Shown in pieces: positions 1-5,896 of a stretch of DNA of 6,142 nucleotides. The DNA lies in contig JACCZV010000094.1 of the NCBI GenBank assembly GCA_013695775.1, positions 1 to 6,142 on the forward strand, in the 5' to 3' direction. How positions within the stretch are numbered: position 1 is the stretch's first letter; every line of letters begins with the position of its first letter. The notes beneath the pieces were generated by a model. It saw only the letters and a program-made list of their open reading frames with translations, was not told the DNA's origin and searched no databases. The DNA comes from Chitinophagales bacterium. GTDB taxonomy: Bacteria; Bacteroidota; Bacteroidia; Chitinophagales; UBA10324. Made by a program: the position numbers and the translations under genes.

Positions 1-57
1 TGGAACCGAGGTTCCAATCGCGACCAATAGGCTGCCTCTGCTTTCTTTTTTCTTCAT
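1..57 (-). CDS. N-terminal fragment of an unidentified protein, cut by the left window edge
   Basis: Reading the minus strand from the ATG at 57, 19 codons stay open to the window edge. The peptide begins MKKKESRG and continues into a hydrophobic, Gly/Ser/Pro-containing stretch (LLVAIGTSVP). An in-frame TAA lies two codons upstream of this ATG (TAA TGT ATG), so the start is the first one possible in this frame. The lysine-rich start is typical of a real bacterial N-terminus, and the gene would be divergent from msrB with a 188-bp shared intergenic region, which is a plausible promoter layout. The family cannot be recognised from 19 residues. The first 16 bases also form a perfect inverted repeat (TGGAACC-GA-GGTTCCA), which may be coincidental coding sequence. 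That this is a real gene is an inference from start context only. Confidence 0.45.
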   Translation of the reverse strand, partial: MKKKESRGSLLVAIGTSVP

Positions 58-152
58 ACATTACCCGACGATAATCTAAAGGTGAAATGATTCTTTAAAT
101 ATTTATACGGAGCCTCACTAATGGTAATAACATTATCAACCGTTTCAACTGC

Positions 153-166
153 ATACAAAATTGTAT
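153..166. promoter_or_regulatory. small palindrome in the divergent intergenic region, possible operator
   Basis: ATACAA-AA-TTGTAT is a perfect 6-bp inverted repeat with a 2-bp spacer. It lies near the middle of the 188-bp gap between the leftward gene starting at 57 and msrB starting at 246. Position and symmetry would suit a dimeric repressor or activator controlling one or both genes. AT-rich DNA yields such palindromes by chance, and no cognate regulator is visible. Confidence 0.2.
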
Positions 167-220
167 AAACTTATTTAAGGAGAAGATTGTTCGATAGGCA
201 GTCTAAATAAAGTGTCTGCA

Positions 221-228
221 TAAATTTG
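221..228 (+). promoter_or_regulatory. candidate Bacteroidota -7 element for msrB
   Basis: TAAATTTG matches the Bacteroidota -7 consensus TAnnTTTG exactly and lies 17 bp before the msrB ATG. I could not find a matching TTTG-type -33 element at the usual distance (the nearest TTG, at 187-189, is too far away), and the implied 5' UTR would be very short. It is therefore a weak prediction based on one box. Confidence 0.25.
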
Positions 229-245
229 TGCCATAAAATTCTTAG

Positions 246-656
246 ATGGAAAATAAAGTTTTGAAGTCCGAAAATGAATGGAGAATAGAGCTGGATCCAG
301 AATCTTATCATGTGCTGCGGGAAAAGGGAACAGAGAGGCCTTTCAGCGGTAAGTATAATAAAAATCCTGAAAAGGGTAGTTACGTATGCAAGGGCTGCGG
401 GACTCCACTCTTTACCTCCGAGACAAAGTTCGATTCGGGTTGCGGATGGCCCAGTTTCTATGAGGCGATGGCTGACGGCGTGGTTGAAACAAGAAATGAT
501 TACAGCCATGGAATGGTTCGAAAAGTGATAGTTTGTTCAGTATGTGGCGGACACCTCGGCCATGTATTTGATGATGGGCCTAATCCAACAGGATTGCGCT
601 ATTGCGTAAACTCCCTGTCGCTGAACTTTACGAAAGAGGAAGAGGATATAAAATGA
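246..656 (+). CDS. msrB: peptide-methionine (R)-S-oxide reductase MsrB
   Basis: MsrB reduces the R epimer of methionine sulfoxide in proteins (and the free form poorly), repairing oxidative damage with electrons from thioredoxin. The 136-residue protein is a complete single-domain MsrB of normal length. Visible motifs are the two zinc-binding CxxC pairs (C48/C51 and C97/C100), the GCGWPSF motif at 65-71 whose C66 is in the usual place for the resolving cysteine, the GGHLGHVFDDGP block at 101-112 with its conserved histidines, and the catalytic cysteine C120 in RYCVNS. There is no signal peptide, so it should be cytoplasmic. The ATG at 246 is directly preceded by an in-frame TAG, so no longer start exists; no Shine-Dalgarno is visible, as usual in Bacteroidota. 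It appears monocistronic: its 3' end overlaps by about 29 bp the end of the convergent DinB-like gene. Confidence 0.97.
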   Translation: MENKVLKSENEWRIELDPESYHVLREKGTERPFSGKYNKNPEKGSYVCKGCGTPLFTSETKFDSGCGWPSFYEAMADGVVETRNDYSHGMVRKVIVCSVCGGHLGHVFDDGPNPTGLRYCVNSLSLNFTKEEEDIK

Positions 657-1154
657 GGGACCTGATCTTTGCAAGGTGATGATCATCATGCTCACAGGTA
701 AAGTAAACCAGTCCACCATGCGCATCAATATCTTTAAACGTGGGTGCAGTGATGAGCTTTGAATCAGTGAGTCATCCGCATTTTCAAGCCTCAACACAAA
801 GTTACTTCTTGCCCTTCTGAAATTTTTCAGCAAGGTTTCTGCCGACTTCTCATTATGATTTGATGTCTCGGTATCTTTATTCGTCATATCAGCCTCGCGA
901 AGTATCTGTTTGCCTGCAATAAAATCGTCAAGCCTCCCTTCATGCAAAGCTTCCAGAGCCATTAAATGCCCGATCTGTTCCTTTACTGACCAGCCAGCAT
1001 TCGGTTTTTTGGATAAGAGACGATCATCAACTCCATGAACCATTTCTTCTATTCGTGCCGGAGTTCCACGAAGCCGCTCGAGCAGGCAGGGATAGAGGCC
1101 TGCGGAGAAATCAAAATTAAATGAGCGCTCAATCCATGGAGTCGGGGAAATCAT
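628..1154 (-). pseudogene. DinB/YfiT-like four-helix metalloenzyme gene, interrupted by a 1-base frameshift
   Basis: The N-terminal part resembles the DinB_2/YfiT-like group of putative metal-dependent hydrolases and thiol transferases: PWIERSFNFDF at 6-16, ERLRGTPARIEE at 26-37 and GWSVKEQIGHL at 54-64, with H63 as a probable metal ligand. The ATG at 1154 is bounded by an in-frame TAA three codons upstream. After MRMVD (ending at 711) the reading frame becomes meaningless and would run on to 537 deep inside msrB. Adding one base there (AACCAGTC read as AACCAGGTC) restores LVYFTCEHDDHHLAKIR, the conserved C-terminal helix with the other metal-binding histidines, and then a TAA at 628-630, giving 175 residues, normal for the family. 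The change falls in a two-base G run, so it is either a real recent mutation or a sequencing/assembly error. Unrepaired, the protein would lack the EHDDHH metal site and be inactive. The substrate is unknown. Confidence 0.85.
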
Positions 1155-1190
1155 GTAAGCTTATAGCCCTTATTACAGAAATAAATTTCA

Positions 1191-1200
1191 GTAAATTTAC
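1191..1200. promoter_or_regulatory. palindrome GTAAATTTAC in the 62-bp divergent promoter region
   Basis: GTAAATTTAC is a perfect 10-bp palindrome between the divergent starts of the DinB-like gene (1154) and the DUF6580-like gene (1217). The core TAAATTT also occurs at 1182-1188, exactly one helical turn (10 bp) upstream. The TAAATTTA at 1192-1199 is one base from the Bacteroidota -7 consensus TAnnTTTG, so the site may be part of a promoter, an operator, or simply AT-rich sequence. Confidence 0.22.
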
Positions 1201-1216
1201 CGCTGAATAATACTTC

Positions 1217-1768
1217 ATGCTGAAAATTATTAAATCGCCAATAGTACTTATCTCCCTGATGATTCTTTCTGCTTCACTGAGTCGCCTGCTGACAAATCAG
1301 TTACATCTGTGGAACTTCACTCCTATCGCGGCGATGGCGCTCTTCAGTGGCTCGCACTTTCGCGACAAAAAATATGCATTTCTGGTTCCTCTTATTGCAA
1401 TGCTCATTACTGATGCCGTCATCGGTTTTCATTCCGGCATGTTGGTGGTGTATGGGGTACTCATTTTGATCACCTTCCTTGGATTCACGTTGCGCAATAA
1501 TGTGCGGGTGTTTCCCGTGCTTGGCGCTTCTCTTCTCTCTTCGGTTATATTTTTTGTCATCACGAATTTTTCTGTCTGGATTGGCTCAACACTCTATCCC
1601 CACAATTTGTCAGGATTGATCGCATGCTTTGCCGCAGGTATTCCTTTCTTCGGTAATACTCTCGCAGGAGACCTGTTTTATTGTAGCGTTTTATTTGGCG
1701 GATATGCATTTATCAGCCGAAGACATTCTGTAATGCAAATAGCAATTAAGCAGGAATCAGATCAATAA
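1217..1768 (+). CDS. DUF6580-like polytopic inner-membrane protein, putative transporter
   Basis: This is a 183-residue, very hydrophobic protein with about six predicted membrane segments (roughly 7-26, 34-46, 53-71, 74-92, 100-122 and 143-166) and a short charged cytoplasmic-type tail. Conserved-looking features are NFTPIAAMALFSG at 33-45, the acidic membrane motif LITDAVIGFH at 63-72, the NFSVW segment near 117, and PFFGNTLAGDLFY at 143-155. These match my recollection of the DUF6580 family of uncharacterised small membrane proteins. Size and topology resemble ECF-type S components or the single-component B12 transporter BtuM, but no ATPase or T-component is nearby, and I have no motif proving a substrate. 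The ATG at 1217 is preceded by an in-frame TAA at 1208-1210. The gene is divergent from the DinB-like gene and convergent with the btuB-like receptor (58 bp apart), so it is not under the cobalamin riboswitch. Confidence 0.8.
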   Translation: MLKIIKSPIVLISLMILSASLSRLLTNQLHLWNFTPIAAMALFSGSHFRDKKYAFLVPLIAMLITDAVIGFHSGMLVVYGVLILITFLGFTLRNNVRVFPVLGASLLSSVIFFVITNFSVWIGSTLYPHNLSGLIACFAAGIPFFGNTLAGDLFYCSVLFGGYAFISRRHSVMQIAIKQESDQ

Positions 1769-1778
1769 CCAGAAGGCG

Positions 1779-1819
1779 GACGATGATATTTTTCGTCAGG
1801 CATCCAAATAAATATCGTC
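1779..1819. terminator. imperfect hairpin between two convergent genes, possible bidirectional terminator
   Basis: GACGA (1779-1783) and TATT (1787-1790) can pair with AATATCGTC (1811-1819), leaving a 3-nt bulge and a loop of about 20 nt; a competing shorter hairpin pairs GACGA with TCGTC at 1793-1797. It lies in the 58-bp gap where transcription of the DUF6580-like gene and the receptor gene would collide, the usual place for a shared terminator. Neither side has a good U tract, so the assignment is weak. Confidence 0.3.
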
Positions 1820-1826
1820 TGAAATA

Positions 1827-4034
1827 TTAAAAGTTAGCTGCAATAGAAAAAGAATAGCCTCTGCCCCGGGTAGAAAATCCCCTGATCTCGGAATAGGCTG
1901 CATCAAATATATTTTCGACCTTAAAAGTTGTCGATAAAAATCTATTGAAACCATATTTCAACAACAGATCAATCAGCAGATAGTTATTTATAGCAATGGT
2001 ATTTAATGCACCAAAAGGTCCCAGGCTATTGTCATAAAAAATATCGTTGTAGCTGCTTACCCATTTTCCCGATAGGCGTACAGTCGCATGTTCAATAGGG
2101 AGCAAAGTGACTGCGGCATTCACTGTTTCAGGCCGGCGCACCAAGCCTTGCGTCTCAATGTCCGCGGTCGGAAAGGCTCCGTTGCTGTAAAGCTGTACAT
2201 GATTTCCCTCTGTATGAGAGGTGTCTATTTGTGAAGGAGAATATTTTAATTTTCCTCTTACAATGTTTATATTTCCATCTAACAGTAGCCATTTTAGCAA
2301 TTGCAGATTGAAATATAATTCACCACCCGATATGAGCTGACTTCCAACATTCAGATAAGTATCTCCCCGGTAATCGTCTCGGTTGAAATCACCTCCCAAT
2401 TGCGCAATCGGAATATTTTTATCCCATAAGTAAACATATTCAATGGAATGTTGCACAATCGTTTCATAAAAAGACAAACCAAAACGAATTTTCTTATCAG
2501 GAAAAAATTTTATCCCGACTTCGGTAGATTTAGAGTATTCAGGCTGTAGCTTCGGATTGCCTCGAGTGATTAAGGATGTATAATAAATTTCGGGTGCATA
2601 CAACTGGTAGAGTGATGGCGCATTGAAGCCCGTAGAATAAGAGGCGTATATACGGGCAATGCCTTCAAAATTGAATGAGGGATTGATCTCATAGACGATG
2701 GCATCTCCAAACAGGTCATGATGATTATAACGTGCACCGAGGAGCAAATTGAAATTTTTCAATGATGGTGAAAAAAAATTTCCATCAACATCAAGTTGGG
2801 TGAAAAAATTGGTAAGGGTTGAATTCAGTTTAAGTGAGTCTAAATCGTTTACTATTTCAAATTGAAATGCGCTGTTGAAATAATGGGTTGCCGTAGTCAT
2901 TGTTTCATAATCTAATCCTGCACCTGCCATAAGTTCAATTTGTTTCCATTGGTAATGTCCCTGCATTTCAATATTCATAAAGCTCCCCTCGTACCTTCCG
3001 TCCGCAAAGGAATGATCTGTATTTCCCGCTATGTCGATCACAGATGAATCATCAATTGTTGAGCGATGAAGTGTAGTATATCCGCCGGAAGCTTTCAAAT
3101 TAAATTGAGGCAGAAGCTGGTAAGCGACTTGGTAATTTGCGAGATGGCGCTTGGTAAATATCCTCGTGCTGTCTCCATCGTATAATGCACCCGGCACGTC
3201 GAAAGAATGAGTCTTAAATGCAGATTTATCATAATCAGCAGCCATGTTCGTAAAGCTGTAAGCAGCGAAAACATCCCATCTATAATTTTTGAATCCTGCT
3301 TTTCCGCTGATTCGTTGCTGATCAAAATCATCATCATCAAAATTTTTGAAAGTTGCAGAGGTAAGAGAAGTATCTACCGTAGCATCAAGGCCGTTTACAT
3401 TTAAATTAAAGAGGTCAAGGTTCGTGTAAAATCCATTTTGAAATGTATAGTTCAGAAAAATATTTTCTTGTAATTGCAGGGTCTTGGGGCCAAACGTGCT
3501 GGCTGCGATACTTGCATCGCCATGTAATCCTGCCATCATATTTTTTTTAGTGATGATGTTGATTACCCCACCAATTGCAGAAGATCCGTACAGGGTGCTG
3601 TGAGAGCCGCGCACGATTTCTATACGATCAATATTAGAGAGAGGAAGTTCACTTAGATCAATTGCATGATTTGTAGAAGAGGGGTCATTAATGGCAATGC
3701 CATCCATCATAATCACTGTTTGATTGCTGTTGGCTCCGCGCATGAATATGCTCTCGGTCATGCCCGGGTTTTGATTGCTACCAATAACGGATATGCCTGC
3801 ATATTGCGACAGCAGTTGGGCGAGGTCGTGAGGTGCGGCTTCTCTGATTTCTTCCGAAGTAATCACGGTCACTTCTCGTCCCACGCGGTCAATCGGTTTC
3901 GCAGTACGGGTGGCGGTTATTATCACTTCAGGAATCCGGTGCGTTGAAATAGAGTCAGCAACCTGTGCCAACAGCTCATTTTTTTCCATCACCAATAACA
4001 GAAGCATTAGAAGCTTAAGGTCTTTTGTTCTCAT
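1827..4034 (-). CDS. btuB: TonB-dependent outer-membrane vitamin B12 receptor, BtuB-like
   Basis: This receptor should bind cobalamin (or related corrinoids) at the cell surface and pass it into the periplasm using energy from TonB-ExbB-ExbD. Numbering from the ATG at 4034 gives 735 residues: an N-terminal signal with a hydrophobic core at 6-16 and likely cleavage after LAQ near 24; a TonB-box-like EVIITATR at 36-43; a plug domain at about 50-164 with the usual IFMRG, VIMMDGIAIND, IEIVRGSHSTLYGSSAIGGVINIIT elements in pieces; and a 22-strand-type barrel to the C-terminus, with YSTGFNAPSLYQLY near 466-479, GNPKLQPE near 492-499 and a terminal Phe needed for outer-membrane assembly. A four-Asp cluster at 233-236 lies in the early barrel, where E. 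coli BtuB has calcium-binding acidic loops. A TTG one codon upstream is possible, but ATG is preferred. The cobalamin riboswitch in its leader strongly supports B12 as substrate. No periplasmic binding protein or ABC importer is adjacent. Confidence 0.93.
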   Translation of the reverse strand: MRTKDLKLLMLLLLVMEKNELLAQVADSISTHRIPEVIITATRTAKPIDRVGREVTVITSEEIREAAPHDLAQLLSQYAGISVIGSNQNPGMTESIFMRGANSNQTVIMMDGIAINDPSSTNHAIDLSELPLSNIDRIEIVRGSHSTLYGSSAIGGVINIITKKNMMAGLHGDASIAASTFGPKTLQLQENIFLNYTFQNGFYTNLDLFNLNVNGLDATVDTSLTSATFKNFDDDDFDQQRISGKAGFKNYRWDVFAAYSFTNMAADYDKSAFKTHSFDVPGALYDGDSTRIFTKRHLANYQVAYQLLPQFNLKASGGYTTLHRSTIDDSSVIDIAGNTDHSFADGRYEGSFMNIEMQGHYQWKQIELMAGAGLDYETMTTATHYFNSAFQFEIVNDLDSLKLNSTLTNFFTQLDVDGNFFSPSLKNFNLLLGARYNHHDLFGDAIVYEINPSFNFEGIARIYASYSTGFNAPSLYQLYAPEIYYTSLITRGNPKLQPEYSKSTEVGIKFFPDKKIRFGLSFYETIVQHSIEYVYLWDKNIPIAQLGGDFNRDDYRGDTYLNVGSQLISGGELYFNLQLLKWLLLDGNINIVRGKLKYSPSQIDTSHTEGNHVQLYSNGAFPTADIETQGLVRRPETVNAAVTLLPIEHATVRLSGKWVSSYNDIFYDNSLGPFGALNTIAINNYLLIDLLLKYGFNRFLSTTFKVENIFDAAYSEIRGFSTRGRGYSFSIAANF

Positions 4035-4064
4035 CAATAAATTTTTATTGGCGTTACCCGCACC
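4035..4064 (-). promoter_or_regulatory. two abutting inverted repeats at the btuB start codon, likely part of the riboswitch expression platform
   Basis: Directly before the ATG, 4035-4050 is a perfect inverted repeat (CAATAAA-2-TTTATTG) that as RNA would form a 6-bp stem with a 4-nt loop ending next to the start codon. Adjoining it, the minus strand at 4050-4064 reads GGTG-CGGGTAA-CGCC, a 4-bp stem with a 7-nt loop. Together they can cover the whole ribosome-landing zone. No Shine-Dalgarno sequence is present. A translational control role is inferred from position. Confidence 0.4.
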
Positions 4065-4088
4065 TCAGTTGATAATTCGCAGCGGATA

Positions 4089-4115
4089 AGAAATGAGTAG
4101 GTAATGCTCATCTCT
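4089..4115 (-). promoter_or_regulatory. leader hairpin between the riboswitch aptamer and the btuB start
   Basis: On the minus strand AGAGATGAG (4115-4107) pairs with CTCATTTCT (4097-4089) as a 9-bp stem with one G-U pair and a 9-nt loop CATTACCTA. The following sequence (TATCCGC) has no U tract, so it is not an intrinsic terminator. The loop sequence TTACC is complementary to GGTAA in the loop of the downstream hairpin at 4050-4064, so a loop-loop contact is possible. It is best read as part of a translational expression platform. Confidence 0.4.
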
Positions 4116-4131
4116 GCTTTTTCCCGAAGCG

Positions 4132-4319
4132 TTGATTGAATATTGAGTGGCAGGTCTTCTGACTTGCTTCTTTTCAGTTTGTCTTCCCATCGTTTATGCC
4201 CGACAGTGACATGGAGAACTGAAAAAATGAATGAGCTTACAGCAGCGGGAACTGTCCCCGACTTTCACGGGATTCCCTTTTAATCAGATGCATGTTAATG
4301 CATCAAAAGAACCAATCAA
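4132..4319 (-). promoter_or_regulatory. cobalamin (AdoCbl-type) riboswitch aptamer controlling btuB
   Basis: The aptamer binds adenosylcobalamin or a related corrinoid and represses the downstream receptor gene. On the minus strand it contains the B12 box AGTCAGAAGACCTGCC (4164-4149), the upstream core GGGAATCCCGTGAAAG followed by CGGGGACAG, TCCCGCTGCTGTAAG, and the GTCACTGT and GGGAAG blocks, in the order expected for this class. A closing helix P1 is visible as TTGATTG (4319-4313) with CAATCAA (4138-4132). Next to it is a perfect 7-bp hairpin GATGCAT/ATGCATC (4304-4287). An internal 9-bp helix TTTTCAGTT (4225-4217) with AACTGAAAA (4179-4171) is also possible. The 188-nt span is normal. The aptamer begins about 285 nt upstream of the btuB ATG on the same strand. 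It lacks an evident downstream intrinsic terminator, which suggests translational control. Confidence 0.96.
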
Positions 4320-4322
4320 TGG

Positions 4323-4344
4323 AACGAAGATATTAATTTTCGTT
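4323..4344 (-). promoter_or_regulatory. candidate btuB leader promoter overlapping an inverted repeat
   Basis: On the minus strand TATCTTCG (4332-4325) differs at one base from the Bacteroidota -7 consensus TAnnTTTG and sits a few bases upstream of the first base of riboswitch helix P1 (4319), exactly where transcription should begin. It lies within an inverted repeat AACGAA (4323-4328) / TTCGTT (4339-4344). No good -33 TTTG box was found, so the support is mostly positional. Confidence 0.33.
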
Positions 4345-4603
4345 AAGAAGTATTTGTTTCATTTAATAATGACCCACCAGGTGCTTAATTTTAATACCCT
4401 TACTAAAAAACTGGTTATATGCAAAAATGCATGAATGAATTATGGGGTATGGATAAAATAAGTGCGGGTAAGTTTCCGTCAATAAGATGACATTTGCATA
4501 TAAATAACTTTAGCCACTCGCATTTTCTTCAGAAACTTCACTGAGAATTAACAATAATGATATACCGGTGTTATAAGAAAGGCAACAATCGTTCTTTTAA
4601 TCT
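4345..4603. other. AT-rich intergenic DNA upstream of two divergent transcription units
   Basis: This gap separates the btuB riboswitch leader (leftward) from the phosphoesterase gene (rightward) and must hold the promoter of the latter. I see only weak candidates: TAACTTTA at 4505-4512 resembles a Bacteroidota -7 box and TTTG occurs at 4493-4496, but they are too close together (8 bp) to form one promoter. A TGCA-AAAA-TGCA inverted repeat lies near 4420-4431. No convincing open reading frame, RNA gene or repeat array was found. Confidence 0.5.
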
Positions 4604-5848
4604 ATGAGCAAATATTTCCCGATAATTATTGCTGCCACGGTAATATTTTTTATTGACTTTTATTCATTCCAGGCGATTCGACATGTGCTTTCCGGTTCGT
4701 CGCTGATACTCCGTAGAAGTATATCTATTTTGTTCTGGGCGATCTCCTTATTCACCATTGGAAGCATTTTCCTTTTTGCATTCTATAGTCCTTTCACTCT
4801 ACCTCAAACTGTGAGGGTAATATGGTTCGGCAGCTTGCTTGTTTTATACCTGCCAAAAGTGTTGATTATTCCTTTTTTGCTGTTAGATGATGCTGGAAGA
4901 ATGGTGCGTTGGTTAGCATCATTATTTAGTGCGCCTGATGAAGGTGCCCAAGGCAGGCGGATCAGCCGTTCCGATTTTTTAGTGCAAGCCGGATTGGTGA
5001 TTTCCGGTTTATTTTTTAGTGGGCTTATTTATGGTGTGTTTCGTGGAGGTTACAATTATCAGTTGAGGAAGGTAACTCTTAAACTACCTAATCTTCCAGA
5101 CCGGTTCAATGGATTGCGGATAATACAAATATCAGATATACACAGTGGGAGCTTCACGGTTACAGATCCTCTTCGAAGAGCTGTAGAACTTATCAATGCG
5201 CAGCAACCAGACCTTGTATTTTTCACAGGGGACCTGGTAAACAATCAATCTGATGAAGTATTGCCGTTCACGCAAATCTTTAAAGAAATTAAAGCAAAGG
5301 TGGGCGTCTATTCGATCTTAGGAAATCACGATTATGGCGACTACAATAGCTGGCCATCTGAAGCTGAGAAAAGAAAGAATCTTCAACAGCTTATAGACAC
5401 CCATAGCAATTTAGGTTGGAAATTATTGCGCAATGAAAATGTATTACTTGGGGATGAGGGAGATCAACTGGCGATCATCGGAATGGAGAATTGGGGAACT
5501 CGTTTTCAGAAATATGGTGACATGGCCAAATCGTATGCAGGTGCTGAAAAGGCGAAGGTGAAGCTGCTGCTCTCTCATGACCCCACACATTGGGATGCAG
5601 AAGTGTCAAAAACCTTTAAGGATGTAGATGTCACCTTCAGCGGGCACACTCATGGTGCACAGATGGGTGTAGAAATTCCAGGATACATACGATGGAGCCC
5701 CGCTCAATACATTTACAAACAGTGGGCAGGACTTTACCAGCAGGGATCTCAATATTTATATGTGAACAGAGGTTTAGGCTTTCTTGCTTATCCTGGAAGA
5801 CTTGGCATATCACCTGAGATCACCTTTATGGAATTAATAAAAGGATAA
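4604..5848 (+). CDS. membrane-anchored calcineurin-like metallophosphoesterase (YkuE/YaeI-like, COG1408 type)
   Basis: This 414-residue protein has two parts. The N-terminal part has four predicted membrane helices (about 4-22, 40-61, 72-94 and 127-145). The C-terminal part, from about 155, is a complete two-metal phosphoesterase domain with all signature blocks: DIH (D178, H180), GDLVNN (D210), GNHD (240-243), LSHDPTHW (H325) and GHTHGAQ (H348, H350). Related enzymes hydrolyse phosphodiesters or pyrophosphates, including UDP-2,3-diacylglucosamine-like lipids, but the substrate here cannot be read from sequence. Between helices 3 and 4 lies RRISRSDFL (118-126), resembling a decayed twin-arginine motif just before a hydrophobic segment; B. 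subtilis YkuE is a Tat substrate. The catalytic domain would probably lie on the periplasmic face of the inner membrane. The ATG at 4604 follows an in-frame TAA at 4598-4600. It is a single gene: divergent from btuB, convergent with the next. Confidence 0.93.
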   Translation: MSKYFPIIIAATVIFFIDFYSFQAIRHVLSGSSLILRRSISILFWAISLFTIGSIFLFAFYSPFTLPQTVRVIWFGSLLVLYLPKVLIIPFLLLDDAGRMVRWLASLFSAPDEGAQGRRISRSDFLVQAGLVISGLFFSGLIYGVFRGGYNYQLRKVTLKLPNLPDRFNGLRIIQISDIHSGSFTVTDPLRRAVELINAQQPDLVFFTGDLVNNQSDEVLPFTQIFKEIKAKVGVYSILGNHDYGDYNSWPSEAEKRKNLQQLIDTHSNLGWKLLRNENVLLGDEGDQLAIIGMENWGTRFQKYGDMAKSYAGAEKAKVKLLLSHDPTHWDAEVSKTFKDVDVTFSGHTHGAQMGVEIPGYIRWSPAQYIYKQWAGLYQQGSQYLYVNRGLGFLAYPGRLGISPEITFMELIKG

Positions 5849-5896
5849 TTTTAAAACCTATTCCACCTGATAATTATAGTATCTGGAAAATTCGAG

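Noticed and set aside
1..27. GGTTCCAATC resembling a tRNA T-arm
   Set aside because: The T-loop does not fit TTCRANY, the stem does not pair, and no acceptor or anticodon arm is available; the minus-strand start codon explains the region better.
121..168. 15-codon ORF starting at ATG 121 with GGAG at 109-112
   Set aside because: The spacing looks like a Shine-Dalgarno start, but the peptide is very short, has no attenuator-like codon run, and Bacteroidota seldom use such sites; probably chance.
177..185. AAGGAGAAG resembling a strong ribosome binding site
   Set aside because: No start codon follows at a usable distance with an open frame; msrB begins 60 bp further on.
171..509. Minus-strand open frame across msrB
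   Set aside because: It is antisense to a confidently identified gene, with a composition typical of a shadow frame and no recognisable domain.
537..627. Apparent C-terminal extension of the DinB-like protein through msrB
   Set aside because: It appears only because of the frameshift near 710; the extension lies entirely antisense to the well-conserved msrB CDS and has no family resemblance.
3095..3947. Several open frames on both strands within the receptor gene
   Set aside because: They are all out of frame or antisense within the continuous BtuB-like reading frame and show no protein-like motifs.
4231..4434. Plus-strand open frame of 67 codons
   Set aside because: It lies across the conserved 5' half of the cobalamin riboswitch on the opposite strand; the aptamer explains the sequence conservation.
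4050..4471. GTGCGGGTAA present in inverted orientation at 4055-4064 and 4462-4471
   Set aside because: Ten-base matches between two sites are expected many times by chance in a 6-kb window, and the flanks do not extend the match.
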